64,000 bases of DNA from Petaurus breviceps papuanus (taxonomy: Eukaryota > Chordata > Mammalia > Diprotodontia > Petauridae), in the NCBI GenBank assembly GCA_028583685.1, contig JAMXIF010001118.1, positions 5,662,366 through 5,726,365 on the forward strand. Reading direction: 5' to 3'. Position 1 is the stretch's first letter. Every line of letters starts with the position of its first letter. The notes under the pieces were generated by a model. That model was not told the DNA's origin, ran no database searches, and saw only the letters and a program-made list of their open reading frames with translations. Positions 54,831 through 64,000 of this stretch are shown here, one piece after another. The translations under genes and the position numbers were made by a program.

Positions 54831-55430
54831 TCATTATTCTTTCTCCTGTGACCAAAGGTGGTATAATAATATACCCCCCCCCCCCAAAAAAGGATGCATA
54901 ATCTAAAATAGATTGATATTTAGGGCCAGAAACAATGCTTGTTGCAGAGACTTGGATGAAGTAAAGTTTGGGATGGAGAGAATATTGAGTAGAGAAAATT
55001 TCTTAGTGTACAACTATTTGTGTAGGTGGAATTGAGAAGATTTAGACTTCTTATAATGATGTGACAATAAAGAATGAGGCTAGGGAATTTGCTTCAGGAA
55101 CAACATGGTTATCAAATATGCAGAAAAAGAAATCTGAAAACAGAAAAATGAAGCCCTAAAATGAAGTCAGCTACAAAAAACCCTTTGTGAAAAAAAATCG
55201 GTTAATCAAAATCTAGCTATCTGTTGTCTTTCTGCATTTAAATATAGATACGACATATTTCTCAATTTAGACAATATAACTTGTATAAAGTGTTTTAAAA
55301 ACATCACTAATCTGATTATTCTAATAAACTGCTAATACAAAGTTTATATTACACTTTAAATCTTAAACTTCTAATATTTCTAGCAAATATTTCTCTTTAT
55401 ATTACATATATTATATCAGGTTTATTTTTG
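54831..55430. other. no gene seen; C10/A6 homopolymer at 54873
   Basis: AT-rich sequence with a CCCCCCCCCC-AAAAAA junction, otherwise unrecognised. Confidence 0.45.
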
Positions 55431-55485
55431 CTTTTTTTTTTTGGAGGGCAATCGGAGTTAAGTGACTTGACCAAGGTCACATGGC

Positions 55486-55537
<52 letters not shown>

Positions 55538-55617
55538 AGTGTCTGAGCCTGGATTTGGACTCAGGTCCTCCTGACTCCAGGGCCAGTGCTCTATTCACTG
55601 AACCACCTAGCCGCTCC
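55431..55617 (-). mobile_element. tRNA-derived SINE with internal (CA)n expansion
   Basis: Minus-strand head GGGAGCGGCTAGGTGGTTCA, CTGAGTCCAAATCCAGGC at box B, then a 46-bp (CA)n (TG on plus, 55490-55535), then GTGACCTTGGTCAAGTCACT and an A-tail. Flanks ACATATATTATATC and ACATATTATATC suggest a duplication. Confidence 0.85.
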
Positions 55618-55654
55618 CACATATTATATCTTAATTGAATGAAAATTCTTTCCC

Positions 55655-55745
55655 TGACTCGCATAGTAGATGTAATACTGGACTTCAAGTCAGAAAGATC
55701 AAGGCTCAAATCACTCTTCACACCTTATAAAACTTACAACTTGCT
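55655..55745 (+). mobile_element. tRNA-derived SINE head fragment
   Basis: TAGTAGATGTAATACTGGAC, AAGTCAGAAAGATCAAGGCT, CAAATC keep the box A to box B spacing of MIR/Mar1. Confidence 0.5.
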
Positions 55746-55799
55746 ATTCCTCATACATGTCATTTCATCCCCTGATATCATGCTTTTGCAGAGGGTCTT

Positions 55800-56318
55800 T
55801 GTAATGGAAATGCAAATTTAAAGATCTTCCCTGCCCCTAGGCTAAAGTCCACCTGGAGCCTGGGGTGGGAGGCTTGTTTTTCAGTAGATACTTTTTGATT
55901 GGCCAGTGGGTCCAGAATGTTGTTACATTCTCTGAGTCAAGAGAAGCCTATATAAACCCTGATTTGAGGCTTTGTTTTGGGGCTCACTTTGAGAAGTGTT
56001 CTGTGATTTAATCAGATGAAACTCTGGTTGTTGAGAGTCCCCCGGCTTTGAAAAACCCAGATGTTGATTTGGTATGGATGTAATGTTTGGACACTTTGGA
56101 AATCTGTCTACTTGATCTGTTTCTGTCTTGATAATTCTATCTGTATATTTTGAAGTTCGGAGTGCTGACCTTTTTCCCGTGAACTAGGTAAACGATACAT
56201 ATCTGACTAATTAAAGTAAGCTTGTTAACCCATTTTGAGTTGCTTTCCTTTATCAAAGCAGATCCAAGAACCTGTGTTGGCAGCAACCCTGAGGATGCTT
56301 GGGGTGCTTGCTGCTTCA
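55800..56318 (+). mobile_element. solo LTR, second copy of the 0.52 kb family
   Basis: Starts TGTAATGGAAATGC and ends GCTGCTTCA, with a 5-bp duplication GTCTT at 55795-55799 and 56319-56323. It aligns to 32180-32706 over its whole length, including CCTATATAAACCCTGATTTG. No internal region: solo LTR fossil. Confidence 0.85.
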
Positions 56319-56401
56319 GTCTTCCAATGTCTGTCATGCATTTTCTTCCACTCGTTCCCAGTGGTTCCCAGCACCTATGACCCCTGTTGCTAGTTCATAT
56401 A

Positions 56402-56440
56402 CATACATAGAAACAGACACAGACACACACAGAGACACAG

Positions 56441-56491
<51 letters not shown>
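56402..56491. repeat. (CA)n microsatellite
   Basis: ACAGACACAGA units pass into a pure CA run of about 50 bp. Confidence 0.95.
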
Positions 56492-56495
<4 letters not shown>

Positions 56496-56717
56496 GTAAT
56501 TTTCCCCAATTTTTTTTTCTAAAGTAAAAGTCTGACCATATTACTCCTGCTTCAAGAATCTTGGGTGGTTCCTGTTGTCTCTAGTATAAGATACAAACTC
56601 ATCCTCTAGTCATTTAAATCCCTTTGTGATCTGGCCCCAGCTTACCTTTCTTGGCTTGATGCAAGTGGTATGTATTCTAGTCCATATCATTCTACATTCC
56701 ATCTCCTGGCCCCATTC

Positions 56718-56983
56718 TTTTTTTTTCATTTTTCAAATGCTTTATTAACTTCTGATTTACATCATTAATTTCCGCCACATTTCGAGTTACAAATTTTCTC
56801 CCCATTTTTCCCCTACCAAACACCCCAAACTAGCAATCTCACAGAATATCCCCTCCTCCATTTTGATCTTCCCCATATCTTCTTGAATATGTCCTTTGAC
56901 TTTTCCAGTAGGGCCTAGTATATTTCTATGCCCCAGTGCCTGTATATCTTATTTCCCAATTACATGAAAAACAGTACTAATAA

Positions 56984-57034
<51 letters not shown>

Positions 57035-57678
57035 TAAAATTGTATTTTAAAAATTTGATTTCCAGATTCATTTCCTTCCTCCCTTGTCACCCACCCTTAC
57101 TGGGAAGATAAGCATTTCAGTATAGATTGTACATGTGTAGCTAATGCAAAACATTAACATTGTAGAAATACTGTAAAAGACTGACTATATTTCCCTTCCT
57201 CCTATTTCACCACGCACTTGTTCTATTCTTTACTTTGATCCCTTCCCTTTTCAAAACTGAGTGCTTCCAACTTCCCTTCCCCTGAGTCTGCCCTCCTTTC
57301 CATCATCCCCCCTATCATGCCCTTCCCCTCTACTCTCCTGTAGGGTGAGATACCCTATTTAGTGTTTGTCATTGCCTCCCCAAGCCAAATTCAATGAGAA
57401 TAAGGTTGACCCATTCCCTTTTGCCCTTTTATTCTTCCCCTCCATTGTAACCATTTTCCCTTTCCACTTCTATATGAGATAGTTTACCCCATTCTGTTTC
57501 TCTCCATCTCCTCTCATTATATTCCTCTCTCACCTCTTAATTTGACCTTTTAAGTATCATCCCTTCCTATGAATTTGGTTCCATGCCCTCTATCTATGTA
57601 TACCTGTAAACATATACACACACATTCACATATGTATTCATATGCCCGTATGCCCTCCGATATAGACGTGTGTGTGTG

Positions 57679-57709
<31 letters not shown>

Positions 57710-59616
57710 GTATATATATGCCTTTAAACTATTTTCATACTGAGAAAAGTTTCATCACTTACAATTATCATTTTTCCATGTACTAATGTTAATAGTTCAA
57801 CTTTGATAAGTAGTTTATGATTTCTTTCCCTGTTTACCTTCTCAAGCTTCTCTTGCTTCTTGTATCTGAATGTCAAATTTTCTATTAAGCTCTGGTTTTT
57901 TCATTAGGAATACTTGAAAGTCCTCTATTCCACTGAATTACCATATTTTCCCCTGAAACATGATACTCAGTTTTGCTAGGTACCTGAATCTTTTTTTTTT
58001 AATCCCAGCTCCTTGAACATCTGGAATATCATATTCCAAGCCCTTTGATCCCTCAGTGTAGAAGCTGCCAGATCCTGTGTTATCCTGAGTGTGTTCCCAA
58101 AATATTCAAATATTTTCTTCCTGGCTGCTCATAATATTTTCTCCTTGATCTGGGTATCCTGGAATCTGGGTATAATATTCCTAGGAGCTTTCTTTTTGGT
58201 ATCTTTTTCAGGAGGTTATCAGTGGATTCTTTCAAACTCTATTTTGCCTTCTGGTTCTAAAAACATCAGGGCAATTTTCCTTGAGAATTTCTTGGAGGAT
58301 GATGTCTAGGTTCTTTCTTTGATCATGGCTTTCAGGTAGTGCAATAAATTTTAAATTCTCTCTTCTGAATCTGTTTTCCAGGTCAGTGGTTTTTCCAATG
58401 AGATATTTCACATTGCTTTATAGTCTTTCATTTGTTTGGATCTGTTTAACATCATCTTGATTTCTCATAAAGTCATCCCTTTGCTCCATTCTAAATCTGA
58501 GGGAATGATTCTCCTCATTGAGCTTTTGAGCTTCTTTTTCCATCTGGCAAATTCAGCTTTTTCAGGCATTCTTCTCCTCATTGCATTTTTGAGCCTCTTT
58601 TGCCATTTGAGTTAGTCTATTTTTTAAGGTATTATTTTCCTCAGTCAGGCTGTTGACTCTCATTTCATAATTTTGTTGCATTATTCTCATTTCTCTTCCC
58701 AATTTTTCCTCCACTTCTCTTATCTGCTTCTTAAGGTCCTCTATGACTTGTAACCAGTTCATATTTTCCTTTGAAGCTTTTGGTGCCAGAGTTCTGACTT
58801 CACCATCTTCCTCTTGTTCCTTGCTTTGCTCCTTTTTGTCCCCAAAATAGTAGTCTAATGTTGGAATCTTCTGTCTGCTTTGCTTCCTTTGCCTGGTCAT
58901 GTTGCCCCTCAGTCTCTTGACCCCTGGGCTTTTTGCTACAATAGCACTCTGCCACCAGACAGGGGAGCTTCTTCTGAAACACTGGGGTTTTCTCAGCTGC
59001 CAGATGTATTAGTTGGGTGCCCTGTCTGAAGCCTCCACATGCTCTGGAATGCTGCTCACAAACTCCAGGACCTCCACCCTCAAATGCAATCTAGATCCAG
59101 GCAGCTTAAAGCAAGAGCAAATACCCCTCAGACTGATCACGTGGTCCCCCTACACTCTGCAGGCCAAGACCTGAAGCTGCAGCACAGCACCAGCTGAGTC
59201 AAGGCATTTCAGCAGATTCTTTCCCTGGGGGCAAAAGCTGAAGCTCTCCCAACTACTGTTCCCAAAGTCCACACTACATTGACCTCTCGTTTTGTCTTTT
59301 GCATCTATGTGTTGATAAATCTGGAAATGGCCATAGCTGCTGGTGATCTGGAGTCCCTCCAGCCAGCAAATGGTTAGGCCCTCCTGTGGCTAAAACCTGT
59401 GGCTCATGCGGGCCTGGACTCGGCTCCTAAAGAGCTGTGCTGGCCGATTCCTGCCAGCCTGCCATGCTGTCCTCAGCAGGAGGTTACATTCTCTGTTTCA
59501 TTTTGTGGGTTATGCAGCTCCAAAGTTTGTTTAGAGTCCCCTTTTACATGGATTGGGGAAGGTGGAAGCTGAAGCTGCATGGAGGTCCTGTTTCTATGCT
59601 GCCATCTTGACTCCAC
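56718..59616 (-). mobile_element. HAL1 (ORF1-only LINE), structurally complete, 2.9 kb
   Basis: Order on the minus strand: 5' UTR from 59616 (GGTGGAGTCAAGATGGCAGC), ORF1 from the ATG at 58900, a 3' UTR of about 1.1 kb from about 57820, and a tail at 56718. ORF1 opens MTRQRKQSRQKIPTLDYY and stays open for 112 codons into a leucine-heptad coiled coil (...IMQQNYEMRVNSLTEENN...). Frame breaks follow, but the C-terminal RNA-binding block APRNIIPRFQDTQIKEKI is readable near 58128-58190. No endonuclease or RT is present. A perfect 13-bp duplication CCTGGCCCCATTC at 56705-56717 and 59617-59629 bounds it. Confidence 0.88.
56985..57030. repeat. (TA)n microsatellite in the HAL1 3' UTR
   Basis: A pure AT run. 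A second TA/TG run at 57660-57720 marks the same position as in the other HAL1 copies (2625-2645, 47960-48055). Confidence 0.9.
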
Positions 59617-59965
59617 CCTGGCCCCATTCCTTTACAAAGGCTATCTTTGACATTCCTAGAATGCAAATTCTTCTCAGTGTCACTTCATAGAATCCTAAAC
59701 TTCCTTCAAGACTTACCTCATCTGCTATCTTTTACTGAAAGACTTAGGAAACATTCTTACTTGTTAGTATTCTCCACATTCTCATATTTCCATGCTTATA
59801 TTTAGCACTTTACATGTTATATCCCTCCCCACATCCCATTAAATATAAACTTCATGAGGGCAGGGTCTGGTTTTAGTTTTATTTTTAATTTTTTTTATAT
59901 CCTTTATTAACCAGCATGATAGGCAGTTAATAAATAATCATTTAATTGAATAAATTTGATTTGCC

Positions 59966-61414
59966 TACTAGTACCGGTATGGTCTCTCTTATGTGTGTAT
60001 CCAATATTAATTCATAAACCTATGAAATTATAGGCAATTTCAGAGCAAAGTAAGAATGTAATGATGAGCACTGAGACCCTTCTCTGCTCGATAAACCCAC
60101 TGGGAGAAGAAAACATTGCCTGCAATAGTGGAACCATCAGAAATTGAAAGCCTTTCTTAAAGCCTTTTCAAATAGTACATAATATTAAGTTGAAATGAAA
60201 CCCTGTAAGTTGCAAATAGTGACAACATTTTGTTGTTAAATATAAGTTTTCTTTAAGGGAGTGTCTCAGGTTGAAAATGAATCAGGGAAAGAAGAACTGC
60301 ATAGCTTTGAAAATAATATTTAGTATTTATTACATAGATTTTCTTGAAATGGAAATTTATTGTTTTATATTAAATCCTCTCCTATGTTCAGCCATATCTA
60401 TCTATACATCTATTTATCTATCTATGTATCTATCTATTTCTTTTCTCATTTTGTATTTGTTTAAAACAAAAACAAATTTATAAGAAAAAGGAAAAAGAAA
60501 AGAAATCAGCAATAGAAAAAAAAATTCTGTAATAGTGTTGTGTAACAGGACAAGATCCATTTGAAGGGAAATCTAACTCAGTAGTTACCCTGGGGACTAC
60601 AAAATTCATCTCTGGCCCATCCTCATTGGCTTTATGCTTATTACAAAATTTCCCTCAAAGGGTTTCTTCTGTTGAAAATCATAGATATATTTCCCTTTTG
60701 GATATCGTAAAATTCTGCAGGGTAAAATAATTTCTTTAGTTGGCAATAAGGATGTAATCAAGTTCTCTAGAAAACTGCTGAATCTTTCAGAGAACTTCTA
60801 TACTTTAAATGGGATAGGTTAAATGTATTCTTTAATATCCTTTTCCTTTTATAGGTCTCAGCTTTCAAATACTGAGAATTCATTCTTTGATTATCTCTTC
60901 TCCAAATTTAAGTGATCAATTTATCACTTCACCCAACTTCCCACCTTTTTTTTTTTACTTGTATGAAGAGGAATTTGAATTGCGGCAGAATCCTGGTTTT
61001 ATTTCACAGTGGATCTATTATCATTCATCTTACGGGGCTTCTCAAGATTTAATTGAGTACCAGGTGTAGGCTTGGATTTTTCTCCACTGACACTCATTCC
61101 AGCTGGTTGGTGTCCATGTTTCAGACAGTTAAAATCATCTCTCCTGAATCAAAATTGCCAGAGGGTTCACTCCCCCACTGAGTCTCTACATTTAACTGCA
61201 GGTGCAGAATCTTGGCATAATATATATAGGTCAGTAACAATTTGGAAGTTTCTAGTAGTGAGAGGCACTAAAAAGATTTTTCTTTCAAAAAAACTTCAAA
61301 AACAAAGACAATTTTACAATTTCTTCTCATAGTTATTTTTAGACAGTCATTCTTTTATAACTCAGATCTTAAATATCACATAGTGAATCTTCATGAATAT
61401 TTGGTATAAGTATC
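59966..61414. other. no gene supported; (TCTA)n at 60393-60440
   Basis: Mostly unique sequence. A minus-strand exon-like segment at 61034-61143 is discussed among the rejected items. (ATCT)n repeats at 60393-60440. Confidence 0.45.
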
Positions 61415-61640
61415 CTGAGTTATACTGGTGGATAGAACACTTGGTGTGGAAATCTAAACTGACTATTGATACTGAATTCCTCAGTAACCTCCTGCATGAT
61501 TGAGGGAAAATTAGTTACTGCCTTTTTTCTAAATTTTATTATCTATAAAATTTAGTTGACTCTCCTTGATCTTTGCCTAAATCATCAGATTAATTACAAG
61601 GAAAATATAATAGGTATAATAATACCTACTTTATCACAGC
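61415..61640 (+). mobile_element. MIR-type CORE-SINE, worn
   Basis: ACTGGTGGATAGAACACTTG (head), CTGCATGATTGAGGG, AATTTTATTATCTATAAAAT (CORE) keep MIR order and spacing. Confidence 0.5.
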
Positions 61641-61899
61641 CAAGCTCTGAAAATGAGAGGACTCTAGTTTTAAGACAACCTCTTAGCATTAATGATTTAA
61701 AGTATTTATGATCTGATGTGGTAAGTATTTAAAAGTGATATATTTTTCCCTTCTAACTATTCTTGCATGTGGCAGAAGGGGATGGAGATTTGGGGCCTCA
61801 TGGAGAAAGAGCTGTATTTGTAGCTTTCAAGTTATACTTTTAAATATATTTGCTTAGTGACCCTGGAAAAGTCATTTAACTAGTGACAGGAAACCTTAT

Positions 61900-62085
61900 A
61901 AGATAGAAGCTATTAGCCTAGAGTCTATGATATTTTTTATATCTTGATAACAATTTTGTATATTTTTCCCATATAATCCTATATTTCTAACTGTATGCTT
62001 TAAAAATATTCTGAGAAGTCCAGTCTTCACCAAACTGTATTAGGGATCCATGACACAATAAAGATTAGTTAAAAATCCTTGCTCT
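61900..62085 (+). mobile_element. ancient mammal-wide DNA-transposon fragment (hAT-like)
   Basis: TTCTGAGAAGTCCAGTCTTC, CACCAAACTGTATTAGGGAT and CCATGACACAATAAAGATTA recall the end of a widespread old element. The start of its pattern is at 29395. Confidence 0.45.
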
Positions 62086-62849
62086 AAAATTCTATGTGGC
62101 AGTGAAGATAGCTACATACTTTGGAAGAGTGAGTTTCCTCATCTGAGAATTTACTCTATCAATTAAATCATCCCAGGTCTAGGCCCTATGCCCTACAAGC
62201 ACATGGACAGGCAAGCCTAGACAAGAGTCACACAAACTTACCACTCCTCCTGATAGTGGGAACTTGAGAATCAGCACAAGCAGCATTGGGCTGAACCCAG
62301 AAAACTGATACACAATAGACTCTAAAGGGTACTTATTGTTCAGTGCATGGTCCTTTTGGGATCAAGTTAACAAGAGGATCTTAGAAAATTTCCATAACCT
62401 ATTCAATTATACTATTTGCTTTATACCTTCTATAAAACCTTTTTTTCCTTGCATATTCACAGGACCTCTTTATGGATAGCATTCTCTGGGATGGATATAT
62501 ATACACACACGCACGCACACACATATATGTTCATATATTCATATTCATATATATCTATATATATAGGCTCTTTGCTTCTAGAACATCCTTCATTTGGAGA
62601 GCCTTCCTTAGAGATAACATAAAAGTGCTCATAAACACACTAATAAATAGATGGACAGATATATCTGAACTCGATTGAGAAAATCTTAAAGTCAGAATTG
62701 GATAGAAAGCAAAATAATGAAAATTTTATCAAATGTGTACATTGAAAAATAGTAAATGTGTCAGAAGAGTGATAAAAGAGAAAGGCATATAAACTTGAAT
62801 TTAAACAATTGTTTCTTGCTAAAAATTAGGAACAAACAAGTGCTTTCTT
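62086..62849. other. no gene seen; CA/TA microsatellite at 62500-62568
   Basis: Unrecognised sequence, with ATATAC/ACGCAC and ATATAT repeats at 62500-62568. It ends in the left target-site copy of the next SINE. Confidence 0.45.
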
Positions 62850-63006
62850 CCTCTTTTTTTTTTCTTTAAAGCAATTGGGGTTAAGTAAGTTGCTTAAGGT
62901 TACACAGCAATGGTTGTGGTGCTAAGTATCTGAGCCCGGATTCAATTCCCAGGTCATTCCGACACTGGGGCCAGTGTTCTTACTCGCTGTGCTACGTGGC
63001 TGCCCC
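62850..63006 (-). mobile_element. tRNA-derived SINE, monomer of the dimer family
   Basis: Minus-strand head GGGGGCAGCCACGTAGCACA, GCGAGTAAGAACACTGGCCC, GGGAATTGAATCCGGGCTCA, CTTAACCCCAATTGCTTTAA. The AGTAAGA-CACTGGCCCCAG wording matches the monomers at 30707 and 43073. Perfect 13-bp duplication CAAGTGCTTTCTT at 62837-62849 and 63007-63019. Confidence 0.9.
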
Positions 63007-63019
63007 CAAGTGCTTTCTT

Positions 63020-63754
63020 TGTAAAAACAATAATTGATCATCATGTTGTTGTATTCCTAGTGATACAGTCCACATAAATATTCCTCTTTTTCACTTGACA
63101 ATATCCTGCACCATGATTTTCCTCATTAGTTGGCAATATTTTGATTTAAGTTTTAGTCTAGCTGATATGGGTTAATTTACAAAATGCCATCCTCCAAGAG
63201 CCCTCACAATTATAAAATCACATATCATTAAAAACTCTCTTGTTTAGATCTTCCAACATATTTAATACCTTTATTTTTAAAATGATTTCATAATTTCAAG
63301 GCAAAATACCATTTCTCAAAGTGTATAGTAATGCCAATTCTTGTGGCTATCTCTAATGGTCTAAAAACAGTAGATACAGTCATCATCCATCTTTAAAGTT
63401 AGAAAGTGTTAAAATAACTAGATTTTTAAAAATTGATTCAAATCCTCTAATCACCTGGTGAAAAGACATCGTGTCTTCAGGTCAGGGTACCCCATTTCCA
63501 AATGCCCTTTCCATGGAGCCATTCAATATTTAATCAAATCCTTAAGCTGTCAGTCATGTTTAATTTTGTGTTTTTACTGCCTCACAAAGAAAATGATAGG
63601 ATACCTGATCCAAATCCAGTGATGTTAATAAATTGACAATTAACAAACTGGAATTTAAGATTAGCTAAAAAGTAGAATTATTAAAGTTGATAAAATGTAA
63701 TTGACCAGGAAAATAATTTATAAGTTCATAGATTGAGCTGAAAAAAATATCTTA
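63020..63754. other. no gene or repeat recognised
   Basis: AT-rich unique-looking sequence with no supported frame. Confidence 0.45.
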
Positions 63755-63880
63755 GAAGATATCTGACCTAATCATTTTACAGAAGAGGAAACTGAGACCC
63801 AGAAAGGGTTAGGTATTTTACCTATATTTATGCAAGTGGTAAAATTTATGATACAAGCCAAGTCTGGTCAGTATTCTCGA
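63755..63880 (-). mobile_element. MIR fragment
   Basis: CTAATCATTTTACAGAAGAG, GAAACTGAGACCCAGAAAGG and AAGCCAAGTCTGGTCAGTAT are reversed MIR. Confidence 0.65.
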
Positions 63881-64000
63881 TGTGGATTTCCTTGGTCATC
63901 TAGCCTACCAGAGTTTGGGGGTTGTATTCCTAAAGAAAAAATAAAGTTAGAGAAGCTGCAGTAGATACTGGCACTAAGGGTTAGCTATAGGCCTCAAATT

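Larger units (their letters stand above)
56515..59965 (+). mobile_element. L2 LINE 3' part split by a HAL1 insertion
   Basis: Left part has CTTGGGTGGTTCCTGTTGTC and CTTTGTGATCTGGCCCCAGC up to 56717. Right part from 59617 continues CCCATTCCTTTACAAAGGCT, AACTTCCTTCAAGACTTACC, CTTCATGAGGGCAGGGTCTG and the L2 tail near 59920. Confidence 0.85.

Noticed and set aside
61034-61143. Possible minus-strand exon (open, AG acceptor and GTAAGA donor, frame containing SGEKSKPTPGTQ)
   Set aside because: The acceptor lacks a good pyrimidine tract and the encoded text matches nothing I recognise. Without RNA or homology it is not supportable.
1-64000. CRISPR array, operon, toxin system or tRNA/rRNA genes
   Set aside because: The tRNA-like segments are SINE heads. 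No regular spacer arrays, compact gene clusters or functional RNA genes are present; the sequence is plainly vertebrate.

Overview
The window looks like marsupial nuclear DNA: AT-rich, CpG-poor and made mostly of interspersed repeats. The markers are L1 with the marsupial-type ORF2 and 3' UTR, ORF1-only half-L1 (HAL1) elements, RTE/Bov-B LINEs, a tRNA-derived SINE of the WSINE1 kind, Mar1 CORE-SINEs with a Bov-B-like tail, and many old L2 and MIR copies. The species cannot be told from the sequence. All family names come from recall of consensus sequences, not from a search.

The only host coding sequence I can support is two minus-strand exons, at 22058-22229 and 17069-17230. They have correct splice sites and phases that join without a break across a 4.8 kb intron. 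The encoded stretch resembles a conserved part of CFAP47, a cilia and flagella associated protein of sperm tails. The rest of the window would then be CFAP47 intron or flank.

Layout. 1-5 kb: an L1 interrupted by an opposite-strand HAL1 3' UTR, then a worn L2 and an ATATG-type satellite. 6.6-10 kb: old L1, a SINE, and an L2 next to a HAL1. 10.4-14 kb: the longest L1 ORF2 copy. 14-17 kb: CR1/L3, MIR and an L1 3' end. 17-22.3 kb: the two exons, with MIR, L2 and SINE copies in the intron. 22.4-26.9 kb: one L2 split by a HAL1 tail, a Mar1 SINE, an RTE LINE and an L1 remnant. 29-35.5 kb: Mar1, a dimeric SINE, a solo LTR inside a MIR, an antisense Bov-B with a nested SINE, a GGAA satellite with a 10-N gap, and a Ty3/gypsy RNase H fossil. 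39.8-45.7 kb: two copies of a 1.15 kb LTR in opposite orientation, with a hAT palindrome and a second dimeric SINE between them. 47-50 kb and 56.7-59.6 kb: two structurally complete HAL1 insertions with target-site duplications. 52-56.3 kb: L2, a second RTE, and a second copy of the 0.52 kb solo LTR.

I found no operon-like system, CRISPR array, RNA gene or new multigene system. The points most worth a second look are the dimeric SINE, the paired 1.15 kb LTRs sharing an open frame, the ORF1-only LINEs, microsatellites arising at one SINE-internal site, and the Ty3/gypsy remnant.
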